Shown here: in pieces, positions 1 through 12,289 of the stretch
Layout: each line of letters opens with the position of its first letter
Position numbering within the stretch: the stretch's first letter is position 1
Origin: Bryopsis sp. KO-2023
Lineage: Eukaryota > Chlorophyta > Ulvophyceae > Bryopsidales > Bryopsidaceae
Assembly (NCBI GenBank): GCA_030272585.1
Contig: BSYQ01000008.1
Coordinates: 1,426,001-1,490,000 of the forward strand
Direction: 5' to 3'
DNA: 64,000 nt
Program-made: the position numbers and the translations under genes
The notes under the pieces: generated by a model
Told to the model about the DNA's origin: nothing
The model's database searches: none
The model's input: the letters and a program-made list of their open reading frames with translations, nothing else

Positions 1-268
1 CATCAAGGTCTGACAACAGCCGGATGTCACGCATCCACCATGACTAATCTGGGCTCGCCGCTCTAGCGATAATAAACCTAGATCTCCACACCTCAAATAT
101 ACAAATAGTTTCACACACTTATATATATACGTTCAAATCCATGTTCAAATATTCCGCCTGCATGTTCTACGATTGAAATTTTCGGGCATATGGGGCATCA
201 CCGCACAAGGTTATTGCAATCAGTTGCTTCGATATTGATTTGCGTTTCTGTTGGGTGGATTGGAACAG

Positions 269-3200
269 AAAGTGTGTAAAGAGGTCTGGAAAGACTCGAG
301 GGACCTTCGCAACAGCAGCGAAATCATCAGGTCCTTTCAACATGACATCCCTTCTGTTCAGCGGGTGGTGGATCCCAATCTTGCCCTGTGGCACATGAGG
401 TGGCATTTGAACTTGGGGGATGCAGAATTTCTATCGGTTTTTAAAACCATGGATTCTCTGGGGGGGGAATTCCAGAAACAGGGCCAAAGAAAGAAGTTGG
501 ACCCTGTTCCAGGCAGCAACCTCAAGGTTGACGTTCGCAAGCAGATGTGGCAATCTCCGAATGCAAGCCATGACAAACTCAAAGTGGATGGGCATTTGCT
601 TGCACATGCGCTCGAGAATTTATTGCAGGACGGTGGGACCGCACACAAGGCTTTCCAGAATTTGAACATGTTTACGGGCAGGTGTGCCTATTTTGAGTCC
701 AACATGTCGCCAGCTGAAAGACCTCGGCTCTGTGTGGAGGTGAGTCAGAGGGGGGGCCTGACATTGGAACATAACAAGGGACAAAAATTTGCACCAAATC
801 AAATATAGTTTCAATTTTCTGGGGTGGCTCCAGAGTAAGGCTCTCACACTTCAATTTATATTTTCTTTTTGTAGGGGTTTTTGGAGCTTTTGGAGTGGCA
901 AACTGTGCTGCTGTTGCCTGGGTTTTCCGAGGAGTGCTTGCTCCCCACCCACATTATCACTTCAATGAGGGAGGCACACAATGGACGTGAGTTAATGGCA
1001 AAAAGAAGAATTGGTACTTCCGTATTCTTCCCAAAATATGGACTCTTTCGTCAGGTTCTTGTACCTTTGGTGATTAGGTACAAACAGCACAGGACCCGCA
1101 GCAATGCTCTCCTCCCCCTCCCCCCCCTCCCCCGAAAAAAAAAAGGAAAGCACTGAAAGGAATAACAGACATTTTTATTGGATAAGTAGAGCTCCTCTCT
1201 GTATTTTTCCAGCAGGATCCATCAGCGACTACGTTTTCAATCATTGGCAGTCCATGGTGCCCGAATGTGAAGAACTGCACGAATTGGAAAAACGGGACCA
1301 ATTGGAAAAACGGGTCGAATTGGAAAAACGGCACGAATTGGAAAAACGGAGTCTTGCAAAGAGAGAGCTGACCAAACTCGTCCAAATGATGTGGTACTTT
1401 GTCACCCAAGTTTTGCCCCAGAGCTCTAGCGTGACGCACAGGGTAACTCAGAAATGTGCATATATCGGTCACCGGAAATCCACCGAAATTGTTCTTGGGT
1501 TGCACCATGTTACATGCCGTCTGACTGAAGGAGCCCACGCATCTCTTCCTTGTTCAATGAATCAATCGCAGGCAATCATACTTCAAAAGTCAAAGTTTGT
1601 TCAAAAAAAATGCTGATGAATACATGTAAAATTTGCAGGCGATCTCCATGGAGCAACACTTCAGCCGCTTTCTGGTCAGGAGGTTTCCCCTTTATGTGCG
1701 TGACATTCATTTCCCAGAGATCCCCGAGGTTTCTGATTGGACCCTGCCCCACGTCCAGAATTGCAAGAGGGCCGTGGTATTGATTGCATGCACGCTTTTG
1801 GCAGTGGCCACAGAGGCCGCCAAAATGAATGATGACTCCATGATGCAACTCCTCCCCCCCCTGGTGACTTGCGTGAAAAAGATCGACGTCCCGGGGAAAA
1901 ATGTGAAGGTGTCAAAAATGCTACAGAATGCGGCCTGGACGCCAGCGATGCTGATAAAATCCTTGAAGGACACTTGCGCGGATTTGAAAATCGGTGAGAC
2001 TGGGAAGTGTTTGTGTAGGGTTCAGGGGAGGTGGTGGGGGGCCAAGGGGGTCGAAAAAAGAAATGGCTGCGTATTATTTTTCTTATTTTGGATGCGGGTG
2101 GCGGCTCTCATCACGCAAATTCTAGTTTTCGAAAAATCAAAATCATGACCCAGAAAGGCAACACACAAGAAGAAAAAGACAACTCTTTTCCTGGGTGGAT
2201 TGTTTTTTAAACGAAAATTTTGGCCTTTTTTTTGTACCGGTCAGACATCGGGACGTTGACCAAAATTACGGAGATGGAGCCCATGCCGGCGATCCATCCT
2301 CATCCCGGCCCATCAGTCAGACCTGGAGCTTCCGAGATTGAAACTGATGTGGGGGGACCGTCAGGGCAAGCCGAAGGCTCTACCCCCCCCAGTGTCGTGG
2401 ACAGCGAAGATCTCAAGCAGATCAAAATTGACATGAACGGGGATGGGGGCAAAGCCGGGGAAGGCAAAAACCTCGGAAAGAAAGCCCAGGCAATGCAACA
2501 CATCGAGTTCAACATCACGGAGAAAGAGGTCAAGCAAGCAGAAGAAGCCAAGCTCTATGACATTCCCCATGGTGAGAATTTCTGGCCACAAATTCTTGTA
2601 CAAGCTGAAAACAAAAATATATGTGGGGATGCTGCCGGGCATAAATTTTCTCTTCAGTTTTTACAAAAGACTTCAAAAAATGTGTTTTTTTTTACTGGTT
2701 TCTTCCTTGACAGAGTGAGATTGTATTTTTTTCTTTGCTTTGATTTCAGAATCTGGGCTGTTCATTGCACCGCCCAATTGCGAGGGGAATGCCCGTAGCA
2801 AAGAGGAGGAGGCCGTCTCCATTATCGAAGAGGCGTGGGTGCAGCAAAAGCACTTGAAATTCATCAAGGGGGTCAGAGAGAAAAGGTGAGTGTACTTTTT
2901 GTTTTCAGCCTTTCCTTTCACTACTCTTGGTGCGTTTCCGTGTTAAGATGTTTTTCTGTTTGCTTGATGTTGTATTTTTTTAGACTTATAGAAGCATCCA
3001 GGGAGGCAGGGTGCGGCGATTTCAGGGATCCCAGCAAGCGCTTGAAATGGGTCCACGTGGGGTTGGATTTCCAGCCCTTGTGCAGAGATGTTTGCACAGT
3101 CTGTCCGAAAGGAAATGATGATGTCGAGGCAGCGGCTGAGGGAGAGGGGGTGGCTAAGGGGGCCAGAAAGCCAACCAGGGTTTCTTGTGGGAAACACGAC

Positions 3201-4592
3201 AAAAGTAAAGAGCATCTGGAACATTTGGCGGCATTTAAGGTATTAGTCATCCATGACAACCCCTCGTCCCCAGCAATTGTAAGGATTTCTGTGGGGCAGC
3301 AAAGCACACATGCAGTGGAATGTTTTTGGACAGTTTTTTTTTGTTTTTGAACCCTGATTGACTTGACCCTTCATTTGTTAAAATCCTTGAAATAAAGAAG
3401 CGGAAAAAAATCTGTTTCATAGGGCATCAATGTAAAATCTTGTGTCACCCCAGAGCACTCTAGTTTGTTTTGTTATGAAAAAAAACAAATAAATGGAATG
3501 GGGGGACACATCTTGTTTTCTTTGGTGTGGAATCCTAATTCCTCATCCTAGTGTTAGCTTCCTTACTTCAATGTTTTTTTGAATTGTGTTTATCTTGTCT
3601 TTTGCCTCCTGTCAGAGGTATGAAAACGTCCAGGCCCATGTTGCTAAGTTGATGGAGAGATTGGCCAGTTTCGAAGCTGAGGTGGAGGAGGTGAAAAAGA
3701 TCGATTCCGATGACCCGGAGGTCGACATGAGGTTAATGGAAATGGCACGAGAGCTCAGCACAGAGAAGTTGAAAGAAAGTTGTACGGCAATGGAGGAAGC
3801 CCGGGTTTGGACGAACAGAGAGGAGTTGAAGGTGTGTGTGTGCATATCTGTCGTAATTTTATCGACAAAATTGCGAAAAGAGAAAAGGAGCCATAGTAGT
3901 GGCGATGGATGGTGAAAGAAGTTGTGTCGTATATTGTATATGGATGTTGATGTGTAAGGGTGGGGGCTGGAGGGGCTGCTCAATTTCGATGGTTGTGTTT
4001 GGCAGGAGATTATCTATGGACTAAAAATCGAACTGAAAAGACACGAGAAAGAGTTGAAGAGCATCAAGGAGAGAAAGAAACAAGAGGAGAGCAAGGAAGA
4101 TGGCATGGATCTAGACATGGAGGTGAGAAAAAAAATAAGAAAATAAGAAAATTACGACTCAAGTAAAGTTGAAGGTCCAGGATCCATGTGACGTTTTGGT
4201 GGTTTTCGGTTTTTGAAGCACACACACATATATATATATATATGGATATATGTTAAAATTCCAAGTAGCCTGTCCACTGTGCAAATGACTGACATGGATC
4301 CACCGGGTTATTTGTCTTCATGAAAATTTCATGGGGATTTCACCCATTGTATTTCATTTCAGTTTGTTTTTTTAGGAGGCTGAAATTTCTATCTCCATCT
4401 GTGGCTCTTGTTTGTTAAGGTTCTTATACTTTCTTTTTTTTTTCTTTTTTTCGCCCTTTGCTGTTGCAGTACCATGATGAGGATGACCAAGAGGCCGATT
4501 TCACTGTGGTTGGGAACAAAAAGAAGAAAAAAGGAAAAAAGAAGAATCGTCACATGGAAAAGAACGAGAAGAGAAAGGGATCGAAGCATTAA
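269..4592 (+). CDS. TRANK1-like protein, C-terminal exons (paralog copy A, 5' part outside window)
   Basis: Ten exons with good GT-AG borders: 269-739, 875-986, 1216-1442, 1639-1993, 2245-2571, 2750-2885, 2984-3239, 3616-3831, 4006-4122, 4470-4592; phases agree throughout and give 779 codons plus stop. The protein is the close paralog of the minus-strand gene at 55194-63903, so it is assigned to the same TRANK1-like (UvrD helicase plus TPR) family by homology; the helicase part is off the left edge. The exons encode helical, charged sequence, a Cys-containing patch (CRDVCTVCPKG) and a Lys-rich tail (KKKKKGKKKN). Five exons have the same length as in copy B. Differences are in frame: exon 3 is 72 nt longer, exon 5 is 162 nt longer, exon 6 is 3 nt shorter and exon 7 is 78 nt shorter. 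Bases 1-268 are intron and still align with copy B. The function of this C-terminal region is unknown. Confidence 0.85.
1278..1349 (+). repeat. Coding minisatellite, four 18-bp units
   Basis: Four consecutive 18-bp units built on GAATTGGAAAAACGG encode (H/D/V)-(E/Q)-L-E-K-R repeats inside exon 3 of copy A. The exon is exactly 72 nt longer than its counterpart in copy B, which equals the four units, so this is an in-frame expansion (or loss in B) since duplication. Confidence 0.9.
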
Positions 4593-4995
4593 CTTGCGTC
4601 AAATCAACACCTTGTATTTTTTTGGTTTTCAACTTATTAGGTTTTTGTGGTTGCGTTTTTGTTTTTTTTTGGGGGGGGGGCAGTGTTTTGTGTACAGTTG
4701 AGTTTCTGGTGTCCGTTTTGTCAGGGGCATCGCAATTCAAAATTTTGGAAAAGGGAAAACAAAAGAAATAAAACACCATTATGCAGTTGTTAAAAGGGGA
4801 AAAAAATGACGATAAGGAATATGAAAACAAAGTTCGTGTTTTTTTTTTCATGACTGGGAGTAAAGAGAGGGAAAGTAAAACAAAGTTTTGTATTTTGTAA
4901 CCTTGTAAACTTGTATTTGTATATCTTTTGTAACTTCACTTACAGTCCAGCAAGAGGAGCTTCCTTCTTGCCAATTTGAACAGAAAACTGTAGAA
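4593..4995 (+). other. 3' UTR and downstream flank of copy A
   Basis: Follows the TAA stop. It stays alignable with the minus-strand flank of copy B (54815-55193), including a shared stretch ending near CCAGCAAGAGGAGC. An AATAAA is present near 4766. Similarity fades at about 4995, marking the edge of the duplicated block. Confidence 0.6.
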
Positions 4996-7587
4996 TTCCT
5001 GATGTGACATCAGTGATGTCCGATCCATCTGTTGGTTTCCGGGTGAGAAAAGCCTCGGTAGGTCAATTCGAATCCACATGGATGCATCCTCTCAACACAT
5101 GGCGGCGTGAACTTAATTACTATTTTTCTTACTCTTTCGATCGCTTTCCATCGCTTTCGATCGTGTGTGTCGAGTCGACCAAGGTTGCTTAACTCTTTCG
5201 TTTTTTGTCTTTTTTTTCCGTTTTCTTTTTTTTTTAATTACTATTTTTCTTACTCTTCCGATCGCTTTTGATCGTGTGAGTCGAGTCGACCAACGTCAAT
5301 TGTGTGGTTGATGACTGTGACCTATATCTCACTATCCTTCCTTGCGACGACGGTGCAAACAGACGAAACAACACGTGCCACAACACCATTCAAAAAGAGC
5401 CAAACTTCTTCTCGAGCGCCACTAGCAGTCGCCAAACCTTTCCGCTGGCCAGGTCCAAGGAAAAAAACTGGTTTATTGATGAGGTTGGCATCCCCTTGGC
5501 CACTGAAGCTAATCTCTCGCAATAAAAGAATCCAAGCATACGCCCGACCGAGTCTTTCACTGACAAACGGCAGAAAGTGGACGTTCAATGATGGATGGAA
5601 TTTACAGTTGATCACCATTTGCACCCCCCTTTTTCCCCCCTCTTACATTCCAGGGTCAGCCACATTTGTCGTCTCCTGTTTTACCACCCCCATTTTTCTG
5701 ATCCAGAGAAAAAGCATCGAGTCAAAATTCGAATGGCCAACAGACATGATTACCAGCAACCCCTACCTAACTAACAACTCAGATATATATTTAAAAAATA
5801 GCCTTGAGCAAAAAACAAAAAGGAAGAAAATCTGCCCCAATGCACTGTATGGGATATTTCAACCCAATTCTTTAATATATATATTCTTTTTCTTTTTCTC
5901 TTCTTTTTTTTTTGCATCATATGCTCTGATGTCACACAAACCTATAGAAAAGCAGGGTTTTTAATTAAACACCCTAACCTCGACCAGCCAGCAATGCATG
6001 CCATGAAAAATCCTTCTTGTTTTTCTTTCCACTTTGCTTTTCTGCAACACTGATTCTAAACCCTTTGAAGTCACCCTTCAATTTCCAGTTTTTCTTTCAC
6101 CCCCCACCCCTTTTCCTCTCTCCCCAATTTTTTTTGGTTTTTTCAAATTTCCCAGAATGTCACATTTCCGCAACAACAAAAAAAAGGTTTTTCTCAAGAG
6201 CGAGGGAAAATCATTCTGCAGTCTTGCTGCTTGCTTTTCTTTTTTCTTTTCTTTTTTCTGGAAAGGGGGGGAGGGGGGGCGAAAGGGAGGTGACTCCACA
6301 CAGCAACACTACCAGCATCAGCATCAAAATTAAAAAAAAACAAAAGAAAAAATAATAATAATGAAAATGAAAATGAAAACACAGCATGAAAATGGCGTAG
6401 AATATATTCGAAAGAAAACCCAAGCTAACCTCACATCCTCTTGATCATGGCCGTGACTTGAAACCAGAAAGCAGCAAAGGATCTTCCAGCCCCAAATTTG
6501 TTTTTCCCTTGAGAAACCCACCATTTTTTTTTTATCCCGCCCCCCCCCCCCCCCCCAAATAATTAAAATCCACACTCACTCACTCACACATACACACAAA
6601 ATTTTGGCAGTTGGGTCTTTCCTGATCCCCACCGCTCAAAATTTGAACATTAGCTTTCGGAGATTTTCAACCCCAGTTTTCCGCTTGTAAAAAGCCCCCT
6701 TCCTCCGGAAGGGAGAATTCTTTTTTCCACCCAAATGCCTAACCCCCAAAAAAACAAAATTCATTCGTACATGTACATTTATGGATAGATGAATGTATAT
6801 ATGCAACTTCTTTTTATATAGATATATATAGAGAGAGAATTAAAAACCAGCAGTGCGATGAAAAATGTCTGCATCTTGTCTGATCCACCGATTGTTTTCC
6901 TTTCCTTTTCTTTTTTTTTCCCCTTCTTTTTTTGATATTTCACCCCCCCTTCTTTTTCTTTTTTGATCGTTTGCTCATACAGAATTCATACAGCTTCAAC
7001 AGAATTTTAGCCAACAATCAATTAACATATAACACGACAATTTCATGTCTTTTTTTTTTTTTTTTCGTCCCCCGTTTAATTCTAAATTTTGCGTTTTTCT
7101 TCTTCTTTTTTTTTTCTTGCAGTCCCCTCGAAGCAAATTTCCCCCACACACACACTCAAAAGCAATAAGCAACACATCCTTTTTTTCCATTTTCCAGTTT
7201 TTTGGCATATATACATATGTATGTTTTTTACCCACCCTCACTCCGCCCCGACTTAAAAAAAAAAAAAAAATCAACGAAAGAACCAACCAACTGAATCCTT
7301 TCCAGATAATTATTGTTTTCAACCCCAAATTCTAATCGAAAATCAATCACTTAAAAATATCCACACACACACACATATATATTTATAGATGCATGCATGT
7401 ATATTCATAACCACCCTAACTTCCATCGATCGACAATCAGCAACTCTCGAGAATCTACACGAACCGCCCCCTCCCCTTTACCACTTCCCCAAAAAACCAC
7501 AGACAGACCCACCCACTCCAAAGATCATTTCTTTCTTGTTCACATGTTTTTTTTTTTGTTTTTTTCCTTTGTTTACAATACTCATGT
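4996..7587. other. Gene-poor, pyrimidine-rich intergenic DNA
   Basis: No convincing exon chain. It holds a direct repeat (about 5111-5190 and 5236-5295), several poly-T and poly-C runs including C16 at 6541-6556, short AT microsatellites, and presumably the 3' UTR of the minus-strand gene ending at 7588. An open frame at 5302-5964 has low-complexity composition and no recognisable domain. Confidence 0.4.
5111..5295 (+). repeat. Direct repeat of about 60-80 bp
   Basis: The segment starting TTAATTACTATTTTTCTTAC and containing CGATCG and GAGTCGACCAA occurs at about 5111-5182 and again at 5236-5294, separated by a poly-T stretch. Its role is unknown. Confidence 0.75.
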
Positions 7588-10500
7588 TTAGAAGCAGCAA
7601 CACCAGCCCCGTGATTCTGGCTCCTGCTGTCTGGAGTAGACATCCCTCGGTCCTTCCCTGGTTTCTCGTCGCACCAGCTGTTTGTGCGAATCCCGAACTT
7701 CGTCCCTCATGAATTCTATTTCCGGAGCAGGGGTGCTTGGTTGAGGTCTTGATGAGGCATGAGATACCAAACTGGTGCGGCTTGTTTGGGCTGCAAAAAA
7801 ATAAAATAAATAAATAAAAATGGTACTCGTTTTTCAAAAAAAAAACAATTTTTAATTTTCATGTACATTTTCTCAAAATGAAAAAGAGAAAAAGAAAAGA
7901 ATATAAATATTCACTGTCTCTGCTCTCAGAAAAAGAGAAAAAAAATAAAGGAAAAATACCATACAGGTTTTCAGAAAATTTATTTTAAAAAACACCGAAA
8001 ATTAAACAGCTTATCTCTCTGTCTGTCCATGGATGAAATGAAGAAGGGAGGGGGGGGGGGGGGGAAGGGGGGATCTTCTTTGGATTTAACCTTTTGGCTG
8101 TAGGTTGAAAAAGAGCTCGCAGAACGAACACCAAACAGTCAGCCATACAACCCTCCTCGGAAAAATTCACGATGAAACAGCTCAGCACCTTGCAGTTCTC
8201 CGTGGGTCTGTAACTCGCTTGGCGCCGCCGCAGCTTGCTGCAACTTCCCTTTCTTGAGGGAGGGTTTTTTCACCACCCAGCTCAACCCCCTGAGGTCCCC
8301 CCTGACTTGCCGCAACTCAGGGACCGTGGTTAAAACTTCTTCGTCCGATGCTGAGGGGGGCTCGGTGTCTTCCTCCATTTCTGGAACTGCACCCTGTAGT
8401 GGGTTTTCGGGCGAATCTCTGGACATGGTTTCCATGGGTGGGGGGGTTGCCAGAGAGGAGGAGCCCGTGTCGATGGTGTTGAGTTTGGAGCCGATGGTCG
8501 GGGCTGCGGATGCATCTGTGTTAATCACAGCGGGTCGATCATCGATCCAGTCTGCATGGTTACGAAAAGGGGAGAGGGGAAGAAAAAAAAAGAACATAAC
8601 GATTCAACGAAAAAAAAGGAGGAATTGAGTTTCGAGGTTTTCTTTTGCACCCCTCATGGAAAATAAAACAGAGATCTGCAGGGAAAACGGGAGGGGAGGT
8701 TTTGGTAACTATGGTGGTTTCTGAGTGTAAGACATGGGAGCGGTGGTGTGGAAAACTTTGGAGGGTTTTTTTTTGGGGGGGGGGGGAACACACACACAGT
8801 AGGTGTTTGCTGGAAAAAGAGTGATATTTGCAAGCACCAGTGGGTTATATTTTAAGCAAGTTTTTCGTTTTTGAATCCTTGGGGCAATCCCTGAGACAAG
8901 AAAATGAAGTCTGCTGTGTTCATTTAACAAGAAAAAATAGGGACCTTCATCTTGGACGATCATCACTCCCCCCTCATCCAGATTCATGCTGCAGCCCATA
9001 GAAAAAACAAAAAAAGATTAAACCACTGATCATGTAAAAGCATCAAAGCGTCGAACCTAAAAAAATTATATAGTTAAAAATAAAAAAAAACCTGCTCAAA
9101 ATCTAGCCTCCATCGAATCGAAGCTGCCATCTCAACTGCCCAATATATATTTTTTCCAGCCCTTCCATTTGCATGTGATGACGATCGCAAACCTTTCTGA
9201 ATTTTTGACATCAGTTTTTTAACATGATATTTTTTAGGCAAACTCACCTCGCAATGCAAATTAATCATTCATTTTTATTAAAATTATTTATCTACCTGTG
9301 TAAAAAATCCATCTTAAAATAATAAATAAAAGAATTCCCTCCACCGACCTGACATCTACTAACAATCCGCTGCTGAATCGAGTGGTAGGTTCATGCTGTT
9401 GCGCAGCCATAACCTCTTTCATGGCTTCCACCAGAGGATGGGTCGGCCCCAATCGCCCGGTGAAACTCGCCATCAAATCTATCAGCTCTTCGTCCATTCT
9501 GTCGTTCAGTCGTTCATGCAGATTAACGTAATAATGGGCTGCAGATGGAAAATCAGTGTAGTCCCTGCCATCAAGAAAAAAATTAAAAAAACAAAACAAC
9601 AAAAAAAAAAGCTTACCCCCCCCCCCCCCCCCCCCCCAAACACCTCAATCATAAAGGTGGATTTCCCAATGACGACTTTCCAAAGAAGCAGTTGTTGCAG
9701 ACCTAAACTGGACCACTGGTTTTTTCTTGTATTTCTTTTTCCAGCTCTGCAGAAGGGATGATCACATTTCCAATTTTTATCCTTGTAATCGTCGCATTTT
9801 CGACACACAGAACCCCTCCCTCCCTTCATTCATTTCATGGCTGCCAATGACCATTGTGATTTCCAATCGACCCTACAACATAAAAAAGCACAGCCTTCCC
9901 CACTTCCCCACCTCTTAAAGTATTCTCCAGGGTCTATATCTTCGTCAGTCAACGCCGATCGAATGTCGGCATCCAATTCCTCGACATCTTTTCGGCCCCA
10001 AACATCGTTTACCCAAACCCCCGGGATCTGGCCATCTTCCTCATTGTCATCCGGGGTTTCGGCCCCCCCATAAAGCGACCCTTCCCTATTGAGCATTTTT
10101 TGAACGACGACTGCCACTGTTTCGGCCGCCGCGTTAGTGACTGAATCGTAACCTTGAAGTCTGTTTGCTTCTGCAAATGCACCTAGAATGGGGAAATAAA
10201 TTAAAAAACAATGAACATCAGTAATGTCATTTGCATGGTTTCCTGCATTGGAATTTAAATTTAATTTTGAAATCAGTCACATCAGGGCACGCCGCCCCAC
10301 CCCAGGCCTGTTCCACTTTTTTTTATAATTAATCAATTTTTTTGTACCTTTTATATATGATTAATATTAATTGTAGCTATAAATTAATTAATTTTAGTTG
10401 TTTGTTTGTGAGTGTGACACCATCAGCACTGTATGTGCCTTTCACACCAAAAATAAATCAATAAATCGTCGAAAAAGAAAAGGGGAGGCACCTTGAGGAT

Positions 10501-12289
10501 TATGATAGTTCCGAGGGGACTTCATCGAACTCCGGCCCCGCCCCATGTCTGACAGCACAACATCAGACGGCTCCCTCACCAAAGACCCCCCATCGGTCCT
10601 CAGCTCAAGCCCCCCCCCAGCCTCAGCCATGTTTTCCTTGTCCTCCGGCTCCACGATTGAAACATCGTCCCCTTGAACGCTGCCCATCGATGCATTCGTG
10701 CTGGTCGGCAGCACCCCACTCCTTTCATGATTCCCTGCTTGATGCTCCGACCCTCCCCAGCCCTCCACGGGCTCCATTTGATATCGAGGCGAAGTGGCCA
10801 GCACGTTTTTCATGATTCCCCAGTTTTTCACCGCACCCGAGGGTCGCAGCAGCCCTGGGTAGCTGGCTTCCGGCGGAACGAACGGAAGTTTGGTTGCGGA
10901 GGAGTTTTCTCGCCAAAGGTCCGAGGATGGTTCGGACTCGTGAGGGGTGCCTGGGGCCAATCCTTCAGAATCTGGCCGCCGGAGGGGAAACCCCGATTCT
11001 GAGAGTGAGGACGATTGGCTGCCCTCTTGATCTAAAGGCAAGTTCATCGAATTGTTATGGATAGTGAACATATCGAAAGGGATAGGTGTGCCTATTTCGC
11101 TTCCTAAGACATTCAGTGACAAAAAAAAAACATTCAGCCCAGACGGATGCTTAGAAAAAAAATTGTCTTGACCACCGAATGGAAACACTTGGGCGGGCTC
11201 CTTGTTGTTTTACCCTTTAATTCTGTTTTTTTTGTTTTTTTTTAAATCTTTTTGTTAAAACAACGTTGAACTCGTGCACCCTCCACTTAGGTTGGGGGCT
11301 TTCCCTCTGAAACATTCACACACACACACAAAAAAAACAAATCGAAGACTAAGTTATGGTTTACTATGGTGGAGTATGTGTAAGCATTTTTCGAGCTACA
11401 ATATTTTCCCAGTAAATTTGACAATGAGAGTTCTATTATGTATTATTTCCCCCCTCGGCTTTTCAAAAAAAATATACTTGCTGATAATTAAATACAGCAA
11501 AAAACACATTCCTTTCGCCAATTATATGCCCCATTTGCTGTTTATTTATATCCCTTTTTCGTTTCATTTTGTTCCTTTTTTTCTTTGGAGGGTTGCTTAG
11601 GACATCCCTTTTTGTACTCCACACCCTGAAACTATATACTGGACAGCGCTCCCCCCTTATGAACAAACACCACAGTGTCTACTAAATTTATCTCTTGACA
11701 CAGACCCTCCCCACTTTGGGCATGACTAATAGGAGTACACACAAGCCCCACCTTGTGGGTCCTGCTGCACAGATATCACACCCAAAACAACCGGCGAGGT
11801 GGACACCTCGAATCCCGAGTTGCCGGGGGGTCCGTTCACGACGGCGGGCCCAGGAACGCTCAACAGATTCACGTAAGAGAGGTTCTGCTTTTCGAATTCC
11901 TCCTTGGTTTTTTCGCGCGAGAATTCCTGGACGGAGGGGGTATCTAAGGTCCCCGAGCCCCAATTGGACTGGTCTGACAGAAACGCTTCGCACCCGACTT
12001 GCTCCTCCATCGCGTCCACGCTACCACGCCCGCCGTCCGAAGCCTTACGCATCGCTTCGTCGCTCGAGCTCGACTCCGATGGATAAAAATCCCCACCGGA
12101 GTGCAGCAAACCGAGTTGGTCGAGATTCATGACAGGGTTTTCGTCTGAGGCTTTACCGTTTTCCTTACGTTTTTGGACAACGCCGCTCAGGTCGGCCCCC
12201 CCGCGTAGCAATGCTTCGTGCTCAGAACCGTTACCCGAACCGATACGGACGTCCGATGCTTCGACCCCTTCCGAAAACCGAGACGCCAT
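7588..12289 (-). CDS. Unrecognised multi-exon acidic/Ser-rich protein ending in Cys-Cys-Cys-Phe
   Basis: The minus-strand ATG at 12289 opens exon 12289-11752. Phase-consistent exons follow at 11103-10492, 10182-9912 and 9746-9644. Further coding-like exons lie at about 9564-9349, 9196-9092 and 8988-8800, and the last two, 8551-8189 and 7790-7588, join in phase and end at a TAA. The product is hydrophilic, rich in Ser, Gly, Glu and Pro, and likely disordered over its first 380 residues. The C-terminus reads RGWCCCF, which could be lipidated (Cys cluster or CaaX-like), an inference only. I see no known domain. The reading phases of the three middle exons do not connect with the splice sites I can see, so the gene is either incompletely modelled or partly decayed. 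Confidence 0.6.

Noticed and set aside
5302-5964. 220-codon plus-strand frame
   Set aside because: Low-complexity composition, no domain, no splice partners and T/C-rich surroundings; likely chance.
9830-9873. Apparent exon (VDWKSQWSLAAMK then stop) in the acidic gene
   Set aside because: Splicing from 9912 to 9746 instead keeps a longer open frame in phase, so this acceptor is probably unused.
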